NCBI GenBank assembly: GCA_900769115.1
Contig: CAAGFJ010000037.1
Coordinates: 1-23,017, forward strand
From: Lachnospiraceae bacterium
Lineage (GTDB): Bacteria; Bacillota; Clostridia; Lachnospirales; Lachnospiraceae
Length of the DNA: 23,017 nt
Direction of reading: 5' to 3'
Shown here: positions 15,843 through 23,017 of the stretch, piece by piece
Position numbering within the stretch: the first letter of the stretch is position 1
Layout: each line of letters begins with the position of its first letter
Notes under the pieces: generated by a model
Seen by the model: only the letters and a program-made list of their open reading frames with translations
The model's database searches: none
Told to the model about the DNA's origin: nothing
Program-made: the position numbers and the translations under genes

Positions 15843-17024
15843 TTAATACTTCTCTACAATAGCGGCTGCTCCCATTCCACCGCCTACGCATAAGGTTGCT
15901 AGACCTTTCTGTGCATTTCTCTTCTGCATCTCATAAAGTAATGTAACGAGAATACGTGTTCCGGAACATCCAACCGGATGTCCAAGTGCAATGGCACCAC
16001 CATTTACATTCAGTTTATCCATATCAAAACCAAGATCCTGTCCTACTGCAACCGACTGTGCGGCAAAGGCTTCGTTTGCCTCGATCAGATCAAAGTCTCC
16101 GATCTGATATCCGGTCTTCTCCATTACCTTACGCGTTGCAGCTACCGGTCCAATTCCCATAATACGAGGCTCTACACCTGCTAACTCTCCACCGATCCAG
16201 GTAGCCATTGGTGTAACACCTAATTCTTTTGCTTTCTCTTCACTCATGACGATGATTGCTGCGGCAGCATCATTAATACCAGATGAATTGGCAGCCGTTA
16301 CAACACCATCCTTCTTAAATGCAGGACGCAGTCCGGAAATACTCTCCTTCGTAACGCCGGCTCTTGGACCTTCATCTGTATCAAAGATAACCGTCTGCTT
16401 CTTCTGTTTCACCTCAACCGGTACAATCTCATCCTTAAACTTACCTTCCTCAATTGCTTTCTGTGCCTTCTGCTGGCTCCATGCAGCAAACTCATCTAAC
16501 TGCTCTCTGGTAAGTCCCCAATCCTCTGCAATATTCTCTGCGGTAATACCCATATGATATCCGCCAAAAGCATCAGTAAGTGCATCCCGGATCATGGCAT
16601 CCTCAATCGGTGCATTACCCATACGGTATCCGAAACGACCATCCTGTACCAGATAAGGTGCTCTTGACATATTCTCCATACCACCTGCAACAATAATGTC
16701 TGCATCCCCTGCGCCGATCAGCTTCGCTGCCAAATTCACACAATGAAGACCAGAACCGCAAAGCACATTAATGGTGGTTGCCGGAACCTCCACCGGAATC
16801 CCTGCATTTACTGCTGCCTGTCTTGCCGGATTCTGTCCTAATCCTGCCTGGATAACACATCCCATATATACTTCATCTACCTGCTCTGGTTGCACACCTG
16901 CACGTTTCAACGCTTCCTTCACCACGATCGTTCCAAGATCCGGGGCTGGAATAGAACTTAACATTCCGCCCATTGTTCCAATTGCCGTACGACATGCTCC
17001 TGCTAATACCACTTTTCTTGCCAT
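15843..17024 (-). CDS. thlA: Acetyl-CoA C-acetyltransferase (thiolase)
   Basis: A 393-residue biosynthetic-type thiolase that condenses two acetyl-CoA to acetoacetyl-CoA, the entry step of butyrate synthesis in Lachnospiraceae. Catalytic residues are all present: Cys89 in VLCGSGLHCV, His349 in ALGHPVGCSG and Cys379 in TLCVGGGMG. The domain boundaries and length are those of ThlA/AtoB. ATG 17024 is chosen because GGAGG lies 8-9 nt upstream. The frame is open to 17087, but that part has no such site. No other butyrate genes (hbd, crt, bcd, etf) adjoin it, and a terminator follows, so it appears monocistronic. Confidence 0.95.
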   Translation of the reverse strand: MARKVVLAGACRTAIGTMGGMLSSIPAPDLGTIVVKEALKRAGVQPEQVDEVYMGCVIQAGLGQNPARQAAVNAGIPVEVPATTINVLCGSGLHCVNLAAKLIGAGDADIIVAGGMENMSRAPYLVQDGRFGYRMGNAPIEDAMIRDALTDAFGGYHMGITAENIAEDWGLTREQLDEFAAWSQQKAQKAIEEGKFKDEIVPVEVKQKKQTVIFDTDEGPRAGVTKESISGLRPAFKKDGVVTAANSSGINDAAAAIIVMSEEKAKELGVTPMATWIGGELAGVEPRIMGIGPVAATRKVMEKTGYQIGDFDLIEANEAFAAQSVAVGQDLGFDMDKLNVNGGAIALGHPVGCSGTRILVTLLYEMQKRNAQKGLATLCVGGGMGAAAIVEKY

Positions 17025-17124
17025 TATATTATCCTCCTTATATGTAGAATTCTTAATAAACACCATATTGATTTCATTGTACTCCACATTTCTGCAAAAG
17101 AAAAATGCAAGTTATTCTTCTATG

Positions 17125-17139
17125 CATGAATTCAATTCA
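17125..17139. promoter_or_regulatory. 15-bp palindrome upstream of the thiolase gene
   Basis: ATGAATT and AATTCAT are exact reverse complements around a central C. The site lies about 100 bp upstream of the thiolase ATG. It may be an operator, but it matches no box I know and AT-rich palindromes arise easily by chance. Confidence 0.3.
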
Positions 17140-17190
17140 TCTTACAATTCAACATTCAAGCGATATAATCATTGTACATTATCCTGTTTA

Positions 17191-18126
17191 TCACTCTTTA
17201 TGCTCTCCCGCAGACGAAAACAAACCACTCACAACCTTACTCTTTGTAACGTCTACTTCTAATAAAACCTTAATCAGCCAGAAAAAGAACACCAACACCA
17301 GGATCGGGATCACGCATGAAGTAATGATCATAACTGCTACGGCCTCAATAAAACGATTCAATGTGTTCTCTACTTTTTTGACCAATTCTTCCGACGAAAC
17401 AGCCACATTGCTGACGGCATCATTTACGCTGTCCTTCGCATCCGAGATTGCATCCTTTGCTTTATCTAAGAATCCGAGCACTCCACTATCGGATGTTGCA
17501 TCATTGTCAGCAGACTGTCCCCGGCTACTATCTTGTATATCGTTTGCAGATTCTGTTGAACTGTCCTTCTCGCTATCATTGATATCACCCACAATATTTT
17601 GTGTATCCTTTGCCTCTTCCATGGCGCTTTCTATCTGTTCCCGATAGGTATTCTCGATCAGATCCGACATCTTCACACTGGCAGGAACCACAACAAAGAT
17701 TGCCAGCCCAAAGATCAGTAACTTGCTTGCCAATTTCTTGATTGTCTCATTATTGACTGCCAGATTGATCAAAAACAAAACACATGCCGCTGGTATCAGA
17801 TAACGAAATGCCGCATATCCGGTAATCGTAACCAGATATTTTTCCAGAAAAACAGCGCATAGCACAACCAGCAGATAAGTACTTAAATCTGCCATTTTCT
17901 CTGCGATCGGTGTTGCCGTATCTCCCGGCAGTAATGTAATAAGTGCCGAGGTTGCCGTTGTTGCCGCAGTTAATTCTAATACCGTCTCTTTCTTATCATC
18001 CAAAGATGCGATCGTTGTCTTATGATGTTCCGGTGCAGAAGCATACTGTGACACGGTGGTAAAGGATAATATGCCAATCACTACAAGAATGACTGCACAG
18101 ATACATTTGGTGATATTGTTCTTCAT
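17191..18126 (-). CDS. Multi-spanning membrane protein with Ser/Asp-rich loop
   Basis: A 311-residue protein of no family that I can name with certainty. An N-terminal hydrophobic segment (about 7-26) may be a membrane anchor or signal. It is followed by an outer segment (27-80), three clustered helices (82-99, 103-123, 134-152), a long hydrophilic loop (153-258) rich in Asp, Ser and Glu with a probable coiled coil (FLDKAKDAISDAKDSVNDAV), a last helix (264-290) and a short tail. Similar clostridial proteins carry misleading automated names. GGGAGG stands before ATG 18126, and a good promoter lies just upstream. It is bounded by the thiolase gene and a terminator, so it is likely expressed alone. 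Confidence 0.8.
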   Translation of the reverse strand: MKNNITKCICAVILVVIGILSFTTVSQYASAPEHHKTTIASLDDKKETVLELTAATTATSALITLLPGDTATPIAEKMADLSTYLLVVLCAVFLEKYLVTITGYAAFRYLIPAACVLFLINLAVNNETIKKLASKLLIFGLAIFVVVPASVKMSDLIENTYREQIESAMEEAKDTQNIVGDINDSEKDSSTESANDIQDSSRGQSADNDATSDSGVLGFLDKAKDAISDAKDSVNDAVSNVAVSSEELVKKVENTLNRFIEAVAVMIITSCVIPILVLVFFFWLIKVLLEVDVTKSKVVSGLFSSAGEHKE

Positions 18127-18169
18127 AATGTTCCTCCCATTGTAATTTCAATTCATTATTATAAATCTG

Positions 18170-18198
18170 ATTATAATTTTACAATCCCCAACCGTCAA
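18170..18198 (-). promoter_or_regulatory. Sigma-A-like promoter of the Ser/Asp-rich membrane protein gene
   Basis: On the minus strand, TTGACG (18198-18193), a 17-bp spacer and TATAAT (18175-18170). The 5' leader would be about 37 nt. Confidence 0.8.
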
Positions 18199-18236
18199 AT
18201 ACTTTGTGTCTGTGCGATTTCATCTATATTTCAACA

Positions 18237-18273
18237 GGAAAAAGCTACGGGACCTCAAGCCCGTAGCTTTTCC
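18237..18273 (-). terminator. Terminator after the secreted SH3/Fn3 protein gene
   Basis: GGAAAAGCTACGGG and CCCGTAGCTTTTTCC form a strong stem around an 8-nt loop, with the U run inside the distal arm. It begins 5 nt after the stop codon. Confidence 0.85.
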
Positions 18274-18277
18274 ATTC

Positions 18278-20026
18278 TTACTTTTTCTTTGATTTTGAGG
18301 AGGATTTTGTCTTTTTATAGGATTTTCCTTGTTTCTTCTTCGACTTTTTCGTTGTCTTCTTACTCTTCCCCACTTTTCCCTTCTTCGTCTTAATCTTCGT
18401 CGTACCAGACCAATCACTATAAATCGGTTTCTCGCCATTATCTGTTTTAACGTAATGAACATTCTTGTATCTTATATAATATGTCGTATTCGGTTTCAAT
18501 TTCTTAAGCTCAAACATACCTTTATATTTTGTCTTGGCATTCTTGAAGGACTTCTTCGTACCATATTGAATTCCTCCTACTAAAAGACCTACACGGATCT
18601 TATTCTTACTCGCTTTCAAATAACTTTTCGGCATTGCCCTTGGCTTACCCGGCACCTTAAGTTCTATATACGTATACTCCGTAGGATTGTCTCCAAAGTT
18701 CGCTGCCACGATCACTGCCAGATAATTCCGTCCATCAAAAAAGTCCGATCCAATCTTCAACTCATTCGATGTATAATGGTATTCCCGGTACAGATTATTC
18801 TCAGGTCCAACATGATTCCTGTTGGTTGGAAGCTGCTGTACAACTGCCACCCGGTAATCTGTACATTTCGGCACCTCATCCCATGTCAGAATATACTGAT
18901 TATCCACAATATCCTTGATCCGGAGATTCGTTACATCCTTCTTAACCGGTGCGATATCTTTGTTCACATAACTTGCTAAGATATAGGCTTTCGTATTGTT
19001 ATAATAAATGGTCGCCCATTTATCCGTACTCTCGTTCTCAAACATCTGCACTTCTGCATCATTTTGCAGATAACCAATGATATTGTCACCGGTCTGTGGT
19101 GCGGAACGAACTGATAATGTTCCATTCGCCTTCAGCTTATGGATCTTCACCCAGATTGCATCCTTTGGTTCCTCAATACCAGTCCGATACAGATTAATAT
19201 ACTTGCTCTTCACATAATAATATCCCGGCGACTTCCATGTCATATAATTCGTAACCGTCTTCGCATTAAACAAAATCTTATAGTATGTATCTGTTGTCTT
19301 ACCTGGTGTCGTAGATGCAATCGGTTCAGTTGACACAACATCTAACTTCTCATTGACCGGCACCATAAACACATCTCCACTGTCTGCAACACCTGGAACC
19401 GGACTGATTCCAACCAAACTGGAGGTTACTCTTCCTTCTGCCACTTTAACAGGAACCTCGCCATCCGGAACCCGGTTCTCCTGCCTGCCAAGATCAAGCC
19501 ATACCTGATTCCTTGATACCTGATAAAATCCTGGTGGGTGTGACATCATAAGCATATACTGCCTACACATAACCGGTCCCTCCGGTCCAAAGCTTCGATA
19601 ACCATTACTCCAGAAGATAACCTTCTGGCTGTCATAAGCTACCACATCTAACTTGGTAGTCTCATTTTCTATGTACTCTCCATTCGCCCAGGTAAAATTC
19701 TGATATCCCTGCACCTCGGAATACAATTGCTTCAAATTCTCCATATTATCATGTGGAAAGTACTTTGCGTCAATCGTCTTACCCTGAATCTTTGTTCCCA
19801 CTGGTACTGAATAAATATTGATCAGTGATGAATGCTTGGGTATATTATCTGTACCTACCAGATAAGCTTCCGCTATCTTGTTAACACCGGGACATTCAAC
19901 AGATAAATATCTGGTTACATATCTTGTCGTATCTCCCGCAGCATTTGCTGTATCCTTAATACACCAGCTTCCAGCAAATACCAATGCCATAAACGATAGC
20001 ATCATCCATGCTTTCTTACCTCTCAT
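18278..20026 (-). CDS. Secreted SH3/fibronectin III-like protein with Lys-rich tail
   Basis: A 582-residue exported protein. A signal peptide (MRGKKAW, hydrophobic core, ANAA near residue 30) starts it. An unrecognised region (31-295) follows, then an SH3b-like segment (about 298-356; TLSVRSAPQTGDNIIGYL), a fibronectin type III domain (about 363-458; VTNLRIKDI...YILTWDEVPKCTDYRVAVV) and a second Fn3-like domain (about 462-548) with LKPNTTYYIRYKNVHY. The last 37 residues are nearly all Lys, Ser, Thr and Gly. There is no LPxTG motif or C-terminal helix, so attachment, if any, would be ionic. ATG 20026 is chosen because GAAGGAGG precedes it; the frame is open to 20164 but lacks a site. A LytTR-like site lies upstream. 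Confidence 0.85.
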   Translation of the reverse strand: MRGKKAWMMLSFMALVFAGSWCIKDTANAAGDTTRYVTRYLSVECPGVNKIAEAYLVGTDNIPKHSSLINIYSVPVGTKIQGKTIDAKYFPHDNMENLKQLYSEVQGYQNFTWANGEYIENETTKLDVVAYDSQKVIFWSNGYRSFGPEGPVMCRQYMLMMSHPPGFYQVSRNQVWLDLGRQENRVPDGEVPVKVAEGRVTSSLVGISPVPGVADSGDVFMVPVNEKLDVVSTEPIASTTPGKTTDTYYKILFNAKTVTNYMTWKSPGYYYVKSKYINLYRTGIEEPKDAIWVKIHKLKANGTLSVRSAPQTGDNIIGYLQNDAEVQMFENESTDKWATIYYNNTKAYILASYVNKDIAPVKKDVTNLRIKDIVDNQYILTWDEVPKCTDYRVAVVQQLPTNRNHVGPENNLYREYHYTSNELKIGSDFFDGRNYLAVIVAANFGDNPTEYTYIELKVPGKPRAMPKSYLKASKNKIRVGLLVGGIQYGTKKSFKNAKTKYKGMFELKKLKPNTTYYIRYKNVHYVKTDNGEKPIYSDWSGTTKIKTKKGKVGKSKKTTKKSKKKQGKSYKKTKSSSKSKKK

Positions 20027-20106
20027 AAAATCCCTCCTTCGTCGTATAAACCTGCACATTATGCATGGTTCATGAATACTCACTGCGAACCCCGCATCTA
20101 TGTTTG

Positions 20107-20142
20107 TGCATTCATTGTACCATATTACGACATATTCTATCT
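20107..20142 (-). promoter_or_regulatory. Promoter of the secreted protein gene, weak -35
   Basis: On the minus strand the -10 is TACAAT (20119-20114). The -35 position holds AGATAG (20142-20137), far from consensus, as expected of an activator-dependent promoter. The predicted start is near 20107. Confidence 0.5.
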
Positions 20143-20145
20143 GTG

Positions 20146-20180
20146 TATAGTGCGAACGGTACATATATAGTGTGAACGGT
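20146..20180 (-). promoter_or_regulatory. LytTR (AgrA-type) direct-repeat operator
   Basis: TATAGTG(C/T)GAACGGT occurs at 20146-20160 and 20166-20180, exactly 20 bp apart. On the minus strand the half-sites read ACCGTTCGC and ACCGTTCAC. They fit the LytTR/AgrA consensus (T/A)(A/C)(C/A)GTTN(A/G)(T/G) at eight of nine positions. The distal pair lies about -45 to -73 from the secreted protein promoter, the usual place for activation, and -48 to -76 from the divergent kinase promoter. Confidence 0.7.
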
Positions 20181-20192
20181 TATACTGTTTTA

Positions 20193-20221
20193 TTGTTATT
20201 TAGAAAGAAACCATATATAAT
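20193..20221 (+). promoter_or_regulatory. Promoter of the AgrC-like kinase gene
   Basis: TTGTTA (20193-20198), a 17-bp spacer and TATAAT (20216-20221). Transcription would start near 20228, about 32 nt before the ATG. It lies just beyond the LytTR-like repeats. Confidence 0.75.
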
Positions 20222-20259
20222 CTAACTAACATATAATGACAGCGTAAAGGAGAAATGCT

Positions 20260-21528
20260 ATGTTAGAACAAATACTCTTCACCATCCATAATACAACAAC
20301 CCTGTTATTTGGCATCTTTATCTCCGCATTTTTCCTTGGGATTCGTGCCAATCGCAGGAACAACTTTACATTACTACTCTTTACCTTGGGTGATGGCGGA
20401 CTTTATCTCTTCCTTCTGGTTACCTATGGCGAAGTCTTTTGCAGTCATATATATCCACTCATAGTGCACCTTCCACTCACTTTGTTCCTGGCATTCTATT
20501 ATCAATATCCATTAATCTCTTCTATCATTTCAGTCTGCTCCGCATACCTGTGTTGTCAGGTAAGTAACTGGATTGGTCTGTTTGTGTTAGAACTTACTTC
20601 CGCAAACGAGTGTTACTATATTGCCCGGATTCTGACCACCTGTATCACCTTCTATCTATTATGTAAATATGTCTGTCACACGACACAGGCTATATTTGTA
20701 AAGGATCGGCGCGACATATGTATCATTGGTTTTCTTCCATTTGTATATTATATCTTCGATTATGCATCAACAAAATTCTCCTCTTTACTCTATTCCGGTG
20801 ACAAGACAATCGTAGAATTCATGAGCTTTACATTCTGCATTGCTTATCTTATATTTCTCATTTTTTATTTCCGGGAATACGAGTATAAACAGGATGCCCG
20901 GCAATACGGGGAGCTCATGGAGATGAAATTACTTTCCATCCAGGACGAGATCCGGCAGGTTAAAAAGTCCGAAGAGACACTTTCCATCCTGCGTCATGAT
21001 ACCAGACATCATTTCAACATTCTCTTAACCCAGTTAGAACAGGGACAGATTGAAGATGCCAAGACATATATCCAGCAGATCAGTAATGCTTATACAGATA
21101 CAGAGATCACAACTTATTGTACCAATGAGATGGTGAATTCAGTGCTTTCTATCTATCACAACCGATTTACCGACTTAGATTTCCAGCTTACTTATCACGT
21201 TAATATCGACCGTACTCTGCCTTGTTCCGATATCTCTTTCTGTGCCATTTTATCTAATGCATTAGAAAATGCCATGCACGCACTACAAAATATGGATATC
21301 TCCTCTAAATGGACGAAGCTGACGCTTACAAAAAAAGATAACCATTTACTCTTGCAGATTGAGAATCCAGTACAGGAGCTGCCACACTTTGTAGAGGGTA
21401 TTCCAATCTCTACCGACAAGGGACACGGCATCGGTGTACGGAGCATTGTATACTATGTAGAACAACTCGGCGGTCAGTGCCATTTCTCTATATCCGACTA
21501 CCGTTTTGTAGTACGGATTATTATATAA
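20260..21528 (+). CDS. AgrC-like GHKL sensor histidine kinase
   Basis: A 422-residue kinase of the AgrC/HPK10 class. About six membrane helices fill residues 8-205. A coiled linker (206-240) leads to the phosphoacceptor His246 in LRHDTRHHFN. The GHKL ATPase domain has an N-box LSNALENAMHAL (331-342) and the glycine box KGHGIGVRSI (387-396), and ends at residue 422. These kinases usually read an extracellular peptide and act on a LytTR response regulator. No such regulator and no precursor peptide gene is next to it: argG follows. AAAGGAG precedes ATG 20260. The LytTR-like repeats directly upstream suggest that its partner acts here. Confidence 0.9.
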   Translation: MLEQILFTIHNTTTLLFGIFISAFFLGIRANRRNNFTLLLFTLGDGGLYLFLLVTYGEVFCSHIYPLIVHLPLTLFLAFYYQYPLISSIISVCSAYLCCQVSNWIGLFVLELTSANECYYIARILTTCITFYLLCKYVCHTTQAIFVKDRRDICIIGFLPFVYYIFDYASTKFSSLLYSGDKTIVEFMSFTFCIAYLIFLIFYFREYEYKQDARQYGELMEMKLLSIQDEIRQVKKSEETLSILRHDTRHHFNILLTQLEQGQIEDAKTYIQQISNAYTDTEITTYCTNEMVNSVLSIYHNRFTDLDFQLTYHVNIDRTLPCSDISFCAILSNALENAMHALQNMDISSKWTKLTLTKKDNHLLLQIENPVQELPHFVEGIPISTDKGHGIGVRSIVYYVEQLGGQCHFSISDYRFVVRIII

Positions 21529-21536
21529 AAACAATC

Positions 21537-21565
21537 TTGTCATTTCATAGGATTTACGTTATTAT
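21537..21565 (+). promoter_or_regulatory. argG promoter
   Basis: TTGTCA (21537-21542), a 17-bp spacer and TATTAT (21560-21565). The promoter starts 9 nt after the kinase stop. Transcription would begin near 21572. Confidence 0.7.
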
Positions 21566-21574
21566 AGAGCTTGA

Positions 21575-21613
21575 TATGTATATTTATTCACATCAAATGT
21601 ATATCACGATGTA
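21575..21613 (+). promoter_or_regulatory. Possible tandem ARG boxes (ArgR operator)
   Basis: TGTATATTTATTCA (21577-21590) differs at one position from the ARG-box palindrome TGAATAWWTATTCA. A weaker half-match (AATGTATA, 21596-21603) begins 21 bp further on, the usual spacing of two ARG boxes. The sites lie just after the predicted argG start, a place suited to repression. Confidence 0.45.
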
Positions 21614-21639
21614 TTATCAAAAGAAAAGAGGATAAAAAG

Positions 21640-22863
21640 ATGGACAAAGTTATTTTAGCTTATTCAGGTGGACTTGACACAACTGCTGTTATTCCATGGT
21701 TAAAAGAAACATACGGCTACGAAGTTGTATGCTGCTGTATCGACTGTGGTCAGGGCGAAGAGCTTGACGGATTAGAGGAACGCGCAAAGCTTTCCGGTGC
21801 AGCAAAGCTCTACATCGAGGATGTCGTAGATGATCTTTGCGAGAATTACATTATGCCTTGCGTACAGGCAGGTGCTGTTTACGAACATAAATACCTTATG
21901 GGAACTGCTATGGCAAGACCAACCATCGCTGCAAAATTAGTTGAGATTGCACGAAAAGAGAATGCTGTTGCAATCTGCCACGGTGCAACCGGTAAAGGTA
22001 ATGACCAGATCCGTTTCGAACTTGGAATTAAAGCACTCGCTCCAGACATCAAAGTCATTGCTCCATGGCGTGATGACAGATGGCAGATGGATTCCCGTGA
22101 GGCTGAGATTGAATATTGTAAGGCTCATGGCATTGATCTTCCATTCGGAACTGACCAGTCATATAGCCGTGACAGAAATATCTGGCATATCAGCCATGAA
22201 GGATTAGAGTTAGAAGATCCTTCTCAGGCACCTAATTACGATCATATGCTTGTTCTTGGTGTTACTCCTGAGAAAGCACCGGACGAAGATGTTGAATTAT
22301 CTATCTCATTTGAGAAGGGAATGCCAGTTGCATTGAATGGCAAGAAGATGAAAGTTGCTGATATTATCCGTGAGTTAAACACCATTGGTGGCAAGCACGG
22401 TATCGGTATTGTTGATATCGTAGAGAACCGTGTGGTTGGTATGAAGAGCCGTGGTGTATACGAGACTCCAGGTGGAACCATCCTTATGGAAGCACATCAG
22501 CAGTTGGAAGAACTTGTACTTGACCGTGATACGATCGCTCTTAAGAAAGATCTCGGAAGCAAGCTTGCCAGCATCGTATACGAAGGAAAGTGGTTTACTC
22601 CTGTCCGTGAAGCAATCTCTGCATTCGTAGATGTAACACAGCAGTGTGTAACCGGTGAAGTAAAACTCCGTCTTTACAAGGGTAACATCATTAAGAATGG
22701 TACTACTTCTCCATACTCACTTTACAGCGAGTCATTGGCTTCCTTCACTACTGGTGATATGTATGATCACCATGACGCAGAAGGCTTCATTACCTTGTGG
22801 GGACTTCCACTTAAGGTGCGGGCTATGCGGATGAACGAACTCAAAAAAGAAAACACCAAATAA
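21640..22863 (+). CDS. argG: Argininosuccinate synthase
   Basis: A 407-residue cytoplasmic enzyme that joins citrulline and aspartate with ATP to argininosuccinate, the penultimate step of arginine synthesis. The ATP pyrophosphatase loop AYSGGLDTT (7-15) is intact. ATGKGNDQIRFE, the substrate-binding segment, follows near residue 115, and FGTDQSYSRDRNIWHISHEGLELEDP near 170. ATG 21640 is chosen because AGAGGAT lies 6 nt upstream; an open frame from 21571 lacks a site. argH, the usual neighbour, is not present before the window ends. The stop codon is only about 13 nt from the terminal repeat. The length is normal for the family. Confidence 0.97.
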   Translation: MDKVILAYSGGLDTTAVIPWLKETYGYEVVCCCIDCGQGEELDGLEERAKLSGAAKLYIEDVVDDLCENYIMPCVQAGAVYEHKYLMGTAMARPTIAAKLVEIARKENAVAICHGATGKGNDQIRFELGIKALAPDIKVIAPWRDDRWQMDSREAEIEYCKAHGIDLPFGTDQSYSRDRNIWHISHEGLELEDPSQAPNYDHMLVLGVTPEKAPDEDVELSISFEKGMPVALNGKKMKVADIIRELNTIGGKHGIGIVDIVENRVVGMKSRGVYETPGGTILMEAHQQLEELVLDRDTIALKKDLGSKLASIVYEGKWFTPVREAISAFVDVTQQCVTGEVKLRLYKGNIIKNGTTSPYSLYSESLASFTTGDMYDHHDAEGFITLWGLPLKVRAMRMNELKKENTK

Positions 22864-22874
22864 ATCTTACCCTT

Positions 22875-23017
22875 GCACAGCGTAAGTGAACGGACGCACG
22901 AAATATTAGATTGTGAATCGGTTGTTTGGGATATAACATTATCATCGCAGGCACGCTCTCGCTACTCATCACACGCAGCGGTACTAGGCTCGAAAATACC
23001 TCGCCGAGTACCGGCGG
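22875..23017 (-). repeat. Dispersed GC-rich repeat, copy B (inverted)
   Basis: The minus-strand counterpart of copy A. The core is 22986-22947 (34 of 40 identical) and the second block ACTTACGCTGT is 22887-22877. A hairpin with arms CGGTACT and AGTACCG (22979-23013) precedes the core, as the stem-loop does in copy A. It starts about 13 nt after argG and is cut by the window edge, so its full length is not known. Confidence 0.75.

Noticed and set aside
16246..16557. Plus-strand open frame inside the thiolase gene (and those in 16771-17262 and 17105-17647)
   Set aside because: These are shadows of well-supported minus-strand genes and show no family signature.
18220..18462. Arg-rich minus-strand frame overlapping the end of the secreted protein gene
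   Set aside because: It is a frame-shifted shadow of the Lys-rich tail and runs through the terminator.
20146..20180. CRISPR-like repeat
   Set aside because: There are only two 15-bp units with a 5-bp gap and no spacers. The LytTR half-site reading explains them better.
1..23017. Composite transposon bounded by the terminal inverted repeats
   Set aside because: No transposase, no target duplication visible, diverged repeat copies and ordinary housekeeping content between them.

Overview
The window reads as chromosomal DNA of a gut-type member of the Lachnospiraceae (Firmicutes, Clostridia). The grounds are a moderate-to-low GC, AGGAGG-type ribosome binding sites, sigma-A-like promoters and the gene families present: acetyl-CoA acetyltransferase, MgtE, a bile salt hydrolase of the choloylglycine hydrolase family, DUF2798 and DUF1294 membrane proteins, an AgrC-type kinase and a class-3B transaldolase. 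There are no rRNA or tRNA genes, no CRISPR array, no transposase and no phage genes. Both ends lie inside copies of one GC-rich repeat in opposite orientation, so the piece is probably a contig that stopped at dispersed repeats.

Layout. 1-180 is repeat copy A. 327-1565 (+) encodes a membrane-anchored C39-like protein that has lost its catalytic Cys and His. 1895-2383 (+) encodes a DUF2798 protein behind a strong promoter and a leader with a terminator hairpin. From 20026 down to 2393 every gene is on the minus strand. In transcription order these are: a secreted SH3/Fn3-like protein with a Lys-rich tail (20026-18278); a Ser/Asp-rich membrane protein (18126-17191); thiolase (17024-15843); MATE transporter, diguanylate cyclase and solute-binding lipoprotein (15707-11551); a strongly promoted short ORF or decayed gene (11446-11274); mgtE (11021-9624); an ion transporter superfamily permease, a small protein and bile salt hydrolase (9517-6963); then transaldolase, acetyltransferase, response regulator, histidine kinase, DUF1294 protein and a small protein (6852-2393). 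On the plus strand, 20260-21528 is an AgrC-like kinase and 21640-22863 is argG, which runs into repeat copy B (22875-23017).

How genes may work together. The acetyltransferase/response regulator pair (ATGA overlap) and the histidine kinase form one signalling operon behind the transaldolase. The diguanylate cyclase and the solute-binding lipoprotein also share an ATGA overlap and no ABC permease is present, which suggests the lipoprotein feeds a ligand signal to the cyclase sensor domain. Between the secreted protein gene and the AgrC-like kinase gene lie two 15-bp direct repeats, 20 bp apart, that resemble LytTR (AgrA-type) operator half-sites. No LytTR regulator gene is in the window.

The most interesting points are the LytTR-like operator with an orphan kinase and a Lys-tailed secreted protein, the pseudo-peptidase, the structured mgtE leader with a short ORF behind a consensus promoter, the DUF2798 leader terminator, and the terminal repeats.
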